Source of the DNA: Nectonema munidae
Lineage: Eukaryota; Nematomorpha; Nectonematoida; Nectonematidae
Length of the DNA: 64,000 bases
NCBI GenBank assembly: GCA_030549495.1
Contig: JAUIRK010000509.1
Coordinates: 1,888,501-1,952,500 of the forward strand
Direction: 5' to 3'
Under the pieces are notes generated by a model. That model worked only from the letters and a program-made list of their open reading frames with translations, made no database searches and was not told the origin of the DNA. The translations under genes and the position numbers were made by a program. Positions 59,601 to 62,899 of this stretch are shown piece after piece. The stretch's first letter is position 1; each line of letters starts with the position of its first letter.

Positions 59601-62133
59601 TTTGGTCATTTTTTTAAAGAAGTTTTATAATTAATAACATTTTTTCATGATATTTAAAAAAAATTACCTTTAAAATAAATGTTTTGATGAAGAAAAATAA
59701 ATTTCAATTTCAAATAGAATCAATTTTCAAAGGAAATTAAACTGCGAAATAAAATCTTAGCACGAATCTTAGTTCGAATCATGGCACCTGATAGATCGAA
59801 ATGAATTCGTGATCGGGGCAATTATTCGATATTCAAAATGGACAAATTCCTGTATACACAAAACTTTAGCGATTAAGAAGAATATAAAATTTTGGGGAAA
59901 AGTAAATCGATCGGTTAACAAGATTTCGCTTTAAGGAAGTTGCCGTTTGGATACGTTTGGCTATAATTCGAAATTGTAAGTTCACTAAACGAACACACCG
60001 TGAGAGACCGGTGAAGCCTCATCACTTTCCGTCTCAAAATCGCATTTTAAGGATTTTGAGACGGAAAGTTCTATGGATGAGATTTTTCCCGCCATCTAGT
60101 AAACGTGAGGCAACTACACGTCAACAGTTAGTTTTAATGATCATTTTAACAAAGTAATTTAATGTACCGTTGAGCTCACTAATCAAAATCAAGTGAGGCA
60201 GGCACATTACTCTGCGTATATTGCTGGCCGTAACGATATTCATTAAAATTATGCGTTCAAAGATCATGAAAGAGCAAAAAATTATTTCCTAAAAATTAGA
60301 GAGAAATAACGACATTTTTGTTAAATAACAATAACGAGTACTTCTTTTTTAAGAAAAAATGTTTAAAATATGAAAAAATTTGGAAAAATTCGTAACTTAG
60401 CGTTAGTTATCACATACATAACGAAACCCTATGGATATGATATTTAAATAGACAAAAAATTAAGATTGGAAAAGACTAAATTCACTCCATTGCAATTTTT
60501 TTTAAATCTCAATTTGAAAGAAAAAAATGGTTACAGATTTCAACATATATCCATTGAAATTTAATACAGACCTCAATTTATATATTTAAATAATTTCATG
60601 TCATAAATAGAAGTGTAAATATAAAAAAATATCGGTCGTTGTTAAAATACAGATATAGGCCTTAGTGGGTAGATATGTTTATTTTTAATAATTTTAAACA
60701 GGCTGGCTTGGTATCGATTATTCAGAAATGCGTTTGTGAAAACAATTTAGTTGAATTAGACGTTGCGATAAAAAATAAGTCAAGTAACATAAAAATATAA
60801 AAGTTTAAGAAACGATAATAACAAAGCAGAGTATATTGTAGTGGTTCAAAAAAATTGTGGTTTTAGTGAGCATACTAACAATCTAAGTGTCTACTAAATA
60901 TATATTGGAAAAGTTTAGACTTTAATAGGAGAAAATAGAAAACAAGTTAAAATAATTATTTTATAAGGCAGAAAAGGAATATTTAAGATACCTTAGATAG
61001 ATTAAGGTATTGTCTACTAAATGTGAAGTATGGACAGAGAACTATTTTTATGTGATAAATAATGAATGCATTACGCAATATAGCATAACGTAGAAACGTG
61101 ACGAATTAGGGAAGAGAGCAGTGATATCTCTATCGTTGGCAGAGAGCATTTAATCTCGTTTGAATATTAAAGAAAATTTACACGCAGACTAAAAACATAA
61201 AACAAAATATCTTGACATAACAAGCTTGTTTGCAGTATAATAGAGAAAATATGGAGATTTCAAATAAACCTATAATGAATCCAGCTCGAGTTCTATCGGC
61301 AAGGAACGTTTCATGTCGTTGGCACGCGTATATGATAGCTTCTAGTTGAAGGGCAGAAAGTGATCCGCTATCGATAACAGCTTCAGGTAATGACAATGCA
61401 TACCATATGGGAGGTGGTTCAACAGATGAAAGAGAATTTGTTTCAACAACACAATCTGGATGTCTGCAGCCATACCTTACTTAAAAACATTAGGATGCTG
61501 TGTTAATATACATCTAAGGAACACTTAAAAGAAAAATCTGTATACATAACCGAATGCTTGCTTGTTAATTTAATTCTATATTAACAGAAATAAGCTTACG
61601 ATGAAAATTAGTGAGATATTTGGACATGGGCCTATTAAAGAGTGAGAGTTTATCTCGTCAAAATTAGAGGCCTTGTACTGTGAAGCAAAATGCAATCAAT
61701 AACAACACAAAGTATAGAGGTGGTTAATTGCTCAACTTAATAAATCAGTCATTTTTGAAATAAAATATTTAAACAACCTTTTTCTTCAACGAATCGAACT
61801 ATGAATTTTAACTTAAAGTGTTACAAGGTAGAGAAAAATTACCTCAACCACTAAATGAAGATATTTAAAGTAATTTTTAGTTGGCTGAGTATGGAATTTA
61901 AATCCAAATGGATAAACTATTTTGAGAAATTCGGATATTTTAGTCTTTGGCATTCAAGATAAAGGATATGTAAAAAAGATTTAAAACTCAAATCATTTCT
62001 GGTAAACAGAAGCCTAAGGAAATGTAGAAATATAATAAATGACTTTACACTTCTTAGGCATGTATTCACCATAAGTCTCAATATGACGTAATTGTTCCTC
62101 AAGCTCAGCAAGCTCGTCATCATGCGGCGAATC
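1668..62133 (-). CDS. sno: strawberry notch homolog (C-terminal 1,259 residues, 25 exons, 5' end outside window)
   Basis: Strawberry notch proteins are nuclear helicase-like regulators acting in Notch/EGFR-linked transcription in Drosophila. Human SBNO1 is about 1,390 aa. The spliced exons total 3,780 nt, divisible by three, with one open frame ending in TGA at 1668-1670. Using residue 1 as the first seen here, the order is: ETYGEYMP and [17 protein letters not shown] (about 20-45), Walker [11 protein letters not shown] (about 96), DECH box (about 214), ASATG (about 254), a charged linker (about 440-740), MTGRKGRVV (765), [11 protein letters not shown] and FGRTHRSNQ (helicase motifs V and VI, about 820-860), [12 protein letters not shown] (892), and the family C-terminal domain to 1259. 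The two halves correspond to the AAA_34 and Helicase_C_4 families. Every intron is GT-AG and every junction preserves phase, so it looks functional. The first exons, start codon and promoter must lie above 64000. The exact ATPase role is known only from the family. Confidence 0.96.
2285..2745 (+). repeat. degenerate ~100-bp tandem repeat, about five units
   Basis: A GGGGAGACA-like core (variants GGGAGACA, GAAGACA, GGAAGACA) recurs near 2299, 2412, 2501, 2619 and 2704. Each core is followed by a similar AT-rich tail ending in ATCATTGTGATTT-like sequence. Spacing is roughly 85-120 bp and the units are strongly diverged. Confidence 0.6.
2757..2960 (+). repeat. dispersed repeat copy A
   Basis: Shares a diverged block (TCTTCTAAT, GGTCTT-AGAAGA, ACCnTCGAACAnCAAAT, TTTACAAAAGA, GTTCACTTGGTT) with the reverse complement of 22555-22760. 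It carries a 67-codon open frame, but I recognise no protein family. Confidence 0.55.
3210..3470 (+). pseudogene. possible hAT transposase fragment (DUF4371-like)
   Basis: A broken reading includes [20 protein letters not shown], reminiscent of the DxTxDxSxxEQLS region of DUF4371/ZMYM1-type hAT proteins. The match is short and interrupted, and no terminal repeats were found. Confidence 0.28.
3833..4017 (-). CDS. sno: sno exon 24
   Basis: Encodes [20 protein letters not shown], then [19 protein letters not shown] and [16 protein letters not shown], matching SBNO RTYYVLCGSVLSVW and KMQIVRLRT. Acceptor GTTTAG, donor GTACCG. Confidence 0.96.
5644..6227. mobile_element. non-autonomous hAT remnant
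   Basis: GAGGTGTCAAACCTCGG near 5831 and, inverted, CCGAGTTTGACATGCCTG ending at 6227 resemble hAT ends of the CAGGGGTGTCAAACTC type, with TGCGGCCC-like sequence between. The 9-mer GCTCTACGC sits at about 5635-5643 and again right after 6227, a possible target duplication. No transposase was seen. Confidence 0.45.
7205..7480. mobile_element. fold-back (long inverted repeat) element
   Basis: About 110 bp at 7210-7320 is an imperfect inverse of 7366-7475. Both arms contain AAGTTTATTnACGAA, TTTTCnACCACT, ATCAGATCCAA and AGAGCAnTAGAGAAAAATG. The centre (7321-7365) is unique. No coding capacity. The shape suits a palindromic MITE. Confidence 0.65.
8090..8660. repeat. CA-rich cryptic microsatellite region
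   Basis: A pure (AC)n tract spans about 8167-8190. The flanking 500 bp is rich in ACACA, CACG and TACACA variants such as GACACGGACACGCACG, as expected from a decayed dinucleotide repeat. Confidence 0.8.
9069..9310 (-). CDS. sno: sno exon 23
   Basis: Encodes [19 protein letters not shown], then [14 protein letters not shown] and [19 protein letters not shown], aligning with family FTIYRPNTG and SADTCTHAYW. Acceptor TTTCAG, donor GTAATG. Confidence 0.95.
10482..12644 (-). mobile_element. decayed DNA transposon of unassigned superfamily
   Basis: The ends are imperfect inverted repeats (AGACCGTCACAAAAAAATA and, inverted, AGACTGTCCCAAAAAAATA), flanked by a perfect 10-bp direct duplication AATACACACT at 10472-10481 and 12645-12654. 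On the minus strand, overlapping open frames at 12198-12010, 12013-11816, 11819-11514 and 11578-11231, plus broken coding down to about 10750, make one family-like protein. Landmarks are [51 protein letters not shown] and [19 protein letters not shown] recall similar repeat-derived proteins in arthropods with LPVLRDVL, CFDTTxxNTG and DYKELLEL motifs, but not their superfamily. A 10-bp duplication is longer than the usual hAT 8 bp and closer to MULE range. It carries several frameshifts and is not active. Confidence 0.75.
12655..12980. mobile_element. non-autonomous hAT-like element
   Basis: The left end CATAGATTCTCAAATTTTTT followed by CATCGACCCC and, inverted, the right end CACGGATCCCCAAAGTGG followed by ATATCGACACC resemble hAT termini (CAGTGGTTCTCAAA...GACCCC). 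About 326 bp with no coding. It abuts the transposon duplication at 12645-12654. Confidence 0.45.
13151..13338 (-). CDS. sno: sno exon 22
   Basis: Encodes [19 protein letters not shown], then [18 protein letters not shown] and DGFYFSKQ, matching family VERGMSWEEA and DGFYLS. A longer upstream reading frame exists, but acceptor CACCAG at 13339-13344 gives the right phase. Donor GTTTCG. Confidence 0.94.
13339..13797 (-). other. sno intron 21
   Basis: 459-bp intron between exons 21 and 22, GT-AG, with no recognisable insertion. Small open frames on both strands show no homology I can name. Confidence 0.9.
13798..13944 (-). CDS. sno: sno exon 21
   Basis: Encodes [20 protein letters not shown], then [20 protein letters not shown] and NGKWDMGIL, the conserved FLNRILG and MGILDL region. 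Acceptor CTTTAG, donor GTACAT. Confidence 0.96.
16420..16740 (+). pseudogene. hAT transposase C-terminal fragment
   Basis: A broken translation reads [20 protein letters not shown], then [17 protein letters not shown] and [20 protein letters not shown]. This matches the SCAND3/ZBED5-type hAT C-terminus, where YPxLxxxAxxxL precedes SxLxxxKTxxRNRLDVExxLR. At least two internal stops. No termini identified. Confidence 0.55.
17744..18407 (-). mobile_element. 5'-truncated LINE insertion with 12-bp target duplication
   Basis: 17756-18395 is flanked by AATGGGACTGCT at 17744-17755 and 18396-18407. On the minus strand the insert begins near the catalytic FSDDLVIL, then [34 protein letters not shown] and [19 protein letters not shown]. 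This is the distal reverse transcriptase and C-terminal region of a non-LTR retrotransposon. It ends in [16 protein letters not shown] coding and a short (AAG)n tail at 17756-17765. Same orientation as sno. Missing most of its 5' part; the 18331-17900 frame remains open. Confidence 0.82.
18981..19152 (-). CDS. sno: sno exon 20
   Basis: Encodes [20 protein letters not shown], then [19 protein letters not shown] and [17 protein letters not shown], aligning with SBNO1 YGRNALEIVMKSI and RQGLIGVGLI. Acceptor GTGTAG, donor GTGCTT. Confidence 0.95.
19896..21360 (-). mobile_element. Tigger/pogo element, internally deleted
   Basis: Ends CAGTAAAACTCCTCT at 19896 and, inverted, CAGTAGAACTCCTCC at 21360 are pogo-type inverted repeats; TA precedes the left end and lies 2 bp past the right end. 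On the minus strand 20880-20190 encodes the distal DDE transposase: [20 protein letters not shown], then [26 protein letters not shown] (second catalytic Asp), [16 protein letters not shown] and an acidic C-terminus. The DNA-binding and first-Asp regions are missing, and there is a frame break near 20590. Same family as 57507-59062. Confidence 0.85.
21551..22419 (+). mobile_element. hAT element, internally deleted
   Basis: The left end TAGTGGTTTTTAAACT at 21551 and right end AAAGTTTGTGAACCACTG at 22419 are inverted repeats of the CAGTGGTTCTCAAACTTT type. Coding near 21775-22150 begins [15 protein letters not shown], with [17 protein letters not shown] and [15 protein letters not shown], like the BED-finger N-terminus of ZBED5/SCAND3-type hATs. 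Flanking octamers TTCAAACT/TTCTAGTT agree only partly, implying age. Confidence 0.65.
22555..22760 (-). repeat. dispersed repeat copy B
   Basis: Reverse complement resembles 2757-2960 (shared TCTTCTAATA, GGTCTTTAGAAGA, CATCGAACAGCAAAT, TTTACAAAAGA, GTTCACTTGGTT). The proximal GGGGCTAACAACAATAACAAA recurs with one change at about 56176. An 80-codon open frame has no known domain. Confidence 0.55.
22763..22830 (+). mobile_element. possible pogo-like terminus
   Basis: TACAGTCAGACCTCATTTACC followed by TAGATTATTCGACAAACG resembles the first bases of Tigger/pogo MITEs (CAGTCnnACCTCnnTTAnCCG). No partner end was found. Confidence 0.3.
23828..23899 (-). CDS. sno: sno exon 19
   Basis: Encodes [20 protein letters not shown] and FDNK, an almost invariant SBNO signature. 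24 codons. Acceptor ATTTTAG, donor GTATGC. Confidence 0.96.
23978..24688. mobile_element. 711-bp non-autonomous hAT with 8-bp target duplication
   Basis: Inverted repeats begin TAGAGCTTCTG at both ends, with TCTCGAG-rich subterminal sequence. The element is flanked by perfect CTGTAGAC at 23970-23977 and 24689-24696. Internal open frames (24033-24281, 24220-23948) look like AT-rich shadows. No transposase recognised. Confidence 0.85.
24697..24745 (+). mobile_element. hAT terminus fragment
   Basis: CAGTGGTTCCCAAACTTTTC followed by GCCTCC is a typical hAT 5' end. It starts directly after the CTGTAGAC duplication of the 711-bp element. No convincing partner end was found; GGGAATCAGCGCTG near 28213 is a weak candidate. 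Confidence 0.5.
25920..27600 (+). mobile_element. decayed piggyBac-like transposase
   Basis: The coding is split over frames: acidic N-terminus ([33 protein letters not shown]), [59 protein letters not shown] (first catalytic Asp region), [20 protein letters not shown], and a 159-codon open frame 27120-27599 with [15 protein letters not shown] (third Asp region). A Cys-rich tail SVCGKF...[10 protein letters not shown] lies in another frame. The order matches DDE_Tnp_1_7. Several stops and frameshifts. Terminal repeats and TTAA duplication not located. Distinct in sequence from the copy at 47768. Confidence 0.7.
28740..28990 (+). repeat. possible tRNA-derived SINE remnant
   Basis: TTTAATCAGTTAAGAATACGG at about 28752 resembles a tRNA D-arm/A box, and CCTGCATTCGAATCACGGG at about 28893 resembles a B box. 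The two are too far apart for one intact promoter, so this may be composite. It ends just before the sno exon 18 donor. Confidence 0.25.
29019..29131 (-). CDS. sno: sno exon 18 (motif VI)
   Basis: Encodes [20 protein letters not shown], then [18 protein letters not shown], containing the motif VI arginines. Nearly identical to SBNO1. Acceptor ACTCCAG, donor GTATTT. Confidence 0.97.
29132..32484 (-). other. sno intron 17
   Basis: 3.35-kb AT-rich intron. The only clear structure is the 54-bp duplication at 30592-30699. No transposase or RNA gene recognised. Confidence 0.85.
30592..30699. repeat. two-copy 54-bp tandem duplication
   Basis: 30592-30645 and 30646-30699 are identical, each beginning AATCAATAAAAGG and ending TATTAGCGGCT. 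Perfect identity in intronic DNA suggests a recent duplication. Confidence 0.97.
32485..32620 (-). CDS. sno: sno exon 17 (motif V)
   Basis: Encodes [20 protein letters not shown], then [20 protein letters not shown] and AVQQF. This is the SBNO helicase motif V region (ISEASSSGISLQADRR). Donor GTGAGT splits the Gly codon of FGRTHRSNQ. Confidence 0.97.
32621..33814 (-). other. sno intron 16
   Basis: 1.2-kb AT-rich intron. Short GACCCC-type phrases near 32750 and 33108 hint at hAT ends but are not supported further. Confidence 0.85.
33815..33946 (-). CDS. sno: sno exon 16
   Basis: Encodes [20 protein letters not shown], then [19 protein letters not shown] and LDGEK, aligning with [13 protein letters not shown] and NITEKQRFMDGDK. 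44 codons. Start of the second helicase-like half. Acceptor AATCAG, donor GTAAAT. Confidence 0.97.
34497..34545 (+). mobile_element. possible hAT terminus
   Basis: CATTGCTTCTCAACTGCTGG followed by CCGGTGG resembles hAT ends of the CAGTGGTTCTCAACCTGTGG type. No partner end or coding found. Confidence 0.35.
34725..34775 (+). repeat. short dispersed repeat related to 41105-41210
   Basis: ATTGGTCCCTCCATTCG, then CTTTGCTCGAAACATAGG, closely resembles the doubled unit at 41105-41210. Confidence 0.5.
36103..36263 (-). CDS. sno: sno exon 15
   Basis: Encodes [20 protein letters not shown], then [18 protein letters not shown], matching family [21 protein letters not shown]. Acceptor ACAACAG, donor GTAATC, ending in phase 0. 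Confidence 0.93.
36326..36565 (-). CDS. sno: sno exon 14 (linker)
   Basis: Begins [17 protein letters not shown], like family DPWLIRKDHKKNKEKK, then Ser/Thr-rich sequence ending [14 protein letters not shown]. The frame stays open into the 62-bp intron, but splicing at GTAAAT restores the conserved frame in exon 15. Confidence 0.87.
36717..36899 (-). CDS. sno: sno exon 13 (acidic linker)
   Basis: Strongly acidic ([19 protein letters not shown]) and contains DNFNPFKK, matching the DDFNPF motif in the linker of SBNO1. Acceptor ATATTAG, donor GTTGAG. Confidence 0.87.
36900..37953 (-). other. sno intron 12
   Basis: 1.05-kb intron. A 105-codon plus-strand frame at 37363-37680 is Ser/Leu-rich and unrecognised; the other strand is basic and also unrecognised. 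Confidence 0.85.
37954..38181 (-). CDS. sno: sno exon 12 (acidic/basic linker)
   Basis: Encodes a low-complexity acidic region ([20 protein letters not shown] and onward) with the basic cluster [11 protein letters not shown] and a terminal SSSSEE tract. Phase fits both neighbours, and SBNO1 has a similar Ser/Asp-rich linker here. Acceptor CATGTAG, donor GTGAGT. Confidence 0.82.
38182..40813 (-). other. sno intron 11
   Basis: 2.6-kb intron. A slightly GC-richer block at 39470-39730 is open on both strands without recognisable homology. No repeats identified. Confidence 0.85.
40814..40983 (-). CDS. sno: sno exon 11 (start of charged linker)
   Basis: Begins [17 protein letters not shown], like family GVLQSLIEKHFP, then a Ser/Asn-rich stretch ending in the basic [12 protein letters not shown], plausibly a nuclear localisation signal. 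Donor GTAAGC. Confidence 0.9.
41105..41210 (+). repeat. two-unit degenerate ~45-bp repeat
   Basis: TTCTCGCCTCGTTCGAAGCA followed by TATCATAGGTCC is repeated about 50 bp later as TTCTCGCTTCGCTCTAAACA followed by GATCATTGGTCC. A related single copy occurs at 34725-34775. GC content is higher than the surroundings. Confidence 0.6.
41310..41880. other. homopolymer-rich block, probably low-quality assembly
   Basis: About 570 bp built almost entirely of A and T runs (many of 8-20 bases) with some G runs, unlike any other part of the window, and bounded by normal sequence. Open frames here translate to poly-Phe/Lys and are meaningless. Confidence 0.7.
42658..42755 (-). CDS. sno: sno exon 10
   Basis: Encodes [20 protein letters not shown] and [27 protein letters not shown] is an almost invariant SBNO motif. 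Acceptor TTTTTAG, donor GTACTT. Confidence 0.96.
42822..43007 (-). CDS. sno: sno exon 9
   Basis: Encodes [19 protein letters not shown], then [21 protein letters not shown] and [12 protein letters not shown], matching family [17 protein letters not shown]. 62 codons, acceptor GATTAAG, donor GTACTG opening a 66-bp intron. Confidence 0.96.
43190..43345 (+). pseudogene. LINE endonuclease-domain fragment
   Basis: Translation contains [20 protein letters not shown] followed by YVKNKF, the GYNxxxxDRxxRGGGVxIYV block of the AP endonuclease domain of CR1/L2/Jockey-type LINEs. Only about 50 residues remain, inside a 79-codon frame. Confidence 0.65.
44733..44839. mobile_element. small palindromic MITE-like sequence
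   Basis: AAATATATCGTTGGCTCACG and onward to TTACTTTTGG (44734-44763) is the inverse of 44808-44838 with few mismatches, around a ~45-bp centre. The hAT at 44858 lies about 20 bp away. No coding. Confidence 0.55.
44858..46366 (+). mobile_element. hAT element (GTF2IRD2/ZBED-like) with 8-bp target duplication
   Basis: The left end CAGGGGTGGGGAACCTGCGG and, inverted, the right end CAGAGGTGGGGAACCTTTTT are flanked by perfect ATATAGAC at 44850-44857 and 46367-46374. Plus-strand coding includes [37 protein letters not shown] (zinc-finger-like), [20 protein letters not shown], then after a deletion [12 protein letters not shown] and [16 protein letters not shown], all typical of GTF2IRD2/EPM2AIP1-like hAT transposases. 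About 1.5 kb where a full copy would exceed 2 kb. Several stops, central and C-terminal parts lost. Confidence 0.9.
46996..47109 (-). CDS. sno: sno exon 8
   Basis: Encodes [18 protein letters not shown], then [20 protein letters not shown], aligning with family [12 protein letters not shown] and YNKAVKL. Exactly 38 codons. It follows a 55-bp intron and ends at donor GTATGC. Confidence 0.94.
47165..47204 (-). CDS. sno: sno exon 7 (40-bp microexon)
   Basis: Encodes [13 protein letters not shown], the family GVGAMEIVAMDMK segment. Two donors are possible; GTATTT after MDMK was chosen because it joins exon 8 to give [16 protein letters not shown] as in SBNO1. The alternative GTAAGC 13 nt downstream would give a stop or a frame change. 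Confidence 0.9.
47581..50010 (-). mobile_element. Tigger/pogo fragment split by piggyBac
   Basis: 47581-47767 is the inverse of about 57935-58110 of the Tigger at 57507 (shared CATTCCAAAAGAT, TAGATAATGTTCCTGGCC, TTGTTTGCCTGCCTAT). 49879-50010 is the inverse of the directly adjoining part, about 57800-57931 (shared CTCGTGTTGGGAATGCT, GCATTACTATAAAC). The piggyBac copy lies exactly between them. Confidence 0.75.
47768..49878 (+). mobile_element. piggyBac element (about 2.1 kb), decayed
   Basis: Bounded by TTAG (47764-47767, probably a mutated TTAA) and TTAA (49879-49882). Coding in order: acidic [17 protein letters not shown] (48180), [60 protein letters not shown] and [54 protein letters not shown], then [12 protein letters not shown] and a Cys-rich tail. 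The three catalytic aspartates (TID, TFD, GGVD) are visible. Roughly four to five frameshifts or stops. Both ends start CC (left CCCATATCC, right inverted CCTTGTGTTGGG) but are otherwise poorly matched. Confidence 0.85.
50369..50610 (-). CDS. sno: sno exon 6 (DECH box / motifs II-III)
   Basis: Begins [12 protein letters not shown] (Walker B / DECH box), continues [20 protein letters not shown], then [18 protein letters not shown] (SAT motif III) and [20 protein letters not shown]. It is more GC-rich than the surrounding intron. Acceptor GTTTAG, donor GTAACG. Confidence 0.97.
51000..51148 (-). repeat. tRNA-derived SINE-like sequence
   Basis: On the minus strand GGGCTTG (51148-51142) pairs with CAAGCCC (51082-51076), 74 nt with the discriminator base. 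It has GTTGGTTAGA (A-box region), a five-pair anticodon stem with loop TTCGATA, and GGGTTCGATCCC (B box). The T stem is mismatched and the D stem weak, and anticodon CGA (Ser) lacks the long Ser variable arm, so a working tRNA is unlikely. The following GGTGGCACATTAATATATGT with GGTGCTGAAA looks like a SINE body. Confidence 0.55.
51574..51831 (+). mobile_element. short hAT remnant with C-terminal coding
   Basis: The left CAGTAATTCTCAAAGTC and inverted right ATTAATCTCAAACCCTGA are degenerate hAT ends. Between them [12 protein letters not shown] and, in another frame, [20 protein letters not shown] match the hAT C-terminal dimerisation region (TYxCExxFS...KxKxR). Almost everything else is deleted. 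Confidence 0.6.
53100..53480 (+). pseudogene. Tc1/mariner-like transposase C-terminal fragment
   Basis: Frames read [20 protein letters not shown], then [20 protein letters not shown], then [38 protein letters not shown] and [12 protein letters not shown]. The QDxAxxHxA, WPxxSPDLNP and SxPxRLxxVxxxxG motifs of Tc1/mariner are recognisable, with the Asp of SPD and the Asn-Pro after it altered. At least one frameshift. Termini not found. Confidence 0.6.
53626..53790 (-). CDS. sno: sno exon 5
   Basis: Encodes [17 protein letters not shown], then [15 protein letters not shown] and [18 protein letters not shown], matching the family block between motifs I and II ([16 protein letters not shown]). 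Exactly 55 codons. Acceptor TTTCAAG, strong donor GTGAGA. Confidence 0.96.
53791..55693 (-). other. sno intron 4
   Basis: Contains a hAT end near 54818-54975. Otherwise AT-rich intron with no recognised coding. Confidence 0.85.
54818..54975 (+). mobile_element. hAT terminus fragment
   Basis: CAGCGTTTCAAACTTTTTTT with GTGACCCATAC and ATCGCGACCC is a recognisable hAT 5' end (CAGTGTTTCTCAAAC...GACCC). No transposase coding and no clear 3' partner. Confidence 0.5.
55694..55784 (-). CDS. sno: sno exon 4
   Basis: Encodes [20 protein letters not shown] and [10 protein letters not shown], nearly identical to the SBNO segment [19 protein letters not shown]. The acceptor is TTTTTAG and the donor is GTATGC. 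Confidence 0.95.
55785..57278 (-). other. sno intron 3
   Basis: Contains GGGGCTAGCAACAATAACAAA at about 56176 (related to the dispersed repeat at 22555) and a hAT-like end at 56980-57039. The rest is unrecognised. Confidence 0.85.
56980..57039 (-). mobile_element. hAT terminus fragment
   Basis: CGGTCCATGAAACATT and CCAGTTTGAAAAACATTG read as a hAT 3' end (…GTTTGAGAAACACTG). Isolated, no coding. Confidence 0.35.
57279..57363 (-). CDS. sno: sno exon 3 (Walker A / motif I)
   Basis: Encodes [20 protein letters not shown] and LLGRKRSLW. The family P-loop is GDGAGVGKGR, so an Ala is replaced by Pro here, while the Gly-Lys-Gly-Arg end is kept. Acceptor TTTAG at 57364-57365; donor GTTTGAG, splitting a Trp codon. 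Confidence 0.95.
57507..59062 (+). mobile_element. Tigger/pogo element, decayed
   Basis: Ends CAGTAGAACTCCTCT at 57507 and, inverted, CAGTAGAACTCACAT at 59062 are flanked by TA (57505-57506, 59063-59064). Coding reads [14 protein letters not shown] (catalytic Asp), then in a second frame [20 protein letters not shown] and [20 protein letters not shown], then the acidic tail [20 protein letters not shown]. The N-terminal CENP-B-like region is absent and there are several frameshifts. Opposite orientation to the relative at 19896. Confidence 0.87.
60024..60069. repeat. perfect 18-bp inverted repeat (hairpin)
   Basis: ACTTTCCGTCTCAAAATC at 60024-60041 and its exact complement at 60052-60069 enclose a 10-bp loop. 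CTCATC/GATGAG a few bases outside extends the symmetry. No coding or terminator role is evident in this intron. Confidence 0.9.
61270..61475 (-). CDS. sno: sno exon 2
   Basis: Encodes [33 protein letters not shown], and the Q-motif-like [19 protein letters not shown] followed by RAGFIIG, all close to SBNO1. The donor GTTTAT splits the Gly codon that begins the Walker A loop in exon 3. Confidence 0.95.
61476..62050 (-). other. sno intron 1 of those visible
   Basis: 575-bp AT-rich intron between visible exons 1 and 2. No repeat or coding recognised. Confidence 0.85.
62051..62133 (-). CDS. sno: sno exon 1 of those visible
   Basis: Encodes an acidic stretch ([15 protein letters not shown]) followed by TYGEYMPKK, matching the family ETYADYMP motif that precedes the helicase domain. 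The acceptor is TTTAAG and the donor is GTGTAA. The exon opens in phase 0, so at least one further exon lies upstream, not recognised within the window. Confidence 0.88.
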
Positions 62134-62899
62134 CTTAAATAAAAAGAGCATCGTCATTAAGAAAAGAATATGGTAAGAAAAGCCTGAGAGAACAATAAGA
62201 CGAGTGGCGAAAAGTGATCATTCTACAAAAATTCAACATAAAAATCTGGACAAATTAGGTTCAGTCGTGAATGCTTACAATAACTTACTAAATCCGCCAC
62301 CCAAAAATGATATAATACCATTTAAATATTAATTTTCAACGACCCTAAACTTTTTGTAGTGAGACAAAAGGATAGTAAAATTGGATACAATGATCGAAAT
62401 AGCAGTAATAAGTAATGTACAAAAAAGATATGTAAGGTGAGTAGATTGATAGGAATAAAAATCACGCGTATACGGCATTTTCGTTCTTTAAATGGATTGA
62501 AGTTTTTCAATGATCTAGCATTTTAGATCATTTGTTCAAAAGAAATGGCGAATATGAGTACGAGCTTTTTAGTTCTGGTGGGTGAAATATTGGTACTTTT
62601 GTTCAACTCTATACTCCAATTGTCTTTATATAATTCTTTCTATTTTCATTTGCTGTAGCTTAGTTCCCAAGAAAAGGTGAGCTTCTTCATAGTTTTATAT
62701 GTAATTTGGCAAGAATGTTTGGGATTAAAAGAAATTTCATGCAGTTTTCAGTTAACTTTTTAAATATATTTTCCTCAGATTTAGAAAGTAAGAGTTTGTA
62801 GGAATTGATACAAAAATCATTTAAGTGGTTTAGGACATGTCTATTCAATACAAGTCTTTTGTGGTGAAGTGAAATAAAAGAAACAGTTCAAGTTATTAA
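62134..62899 (-). other. sno 5' intron, start
   Basis: Non-coding AT-rich sequence directly upstream of visible exon 1. No additional sno exon was recognised; N-terminal parts of this family are poorly conserved, so a small exon could be missed. Confidence 0.6.

Larger units (their letters stand above)
57364..61269 (-). other. sno intron 2
   Basis: Contains a Tigger element (57507-59062) and an 18-bp perfect hairpin (60024-60069). 59070-60000 and 60075-61269 hold no recognised feature. Confidence 0.85.
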
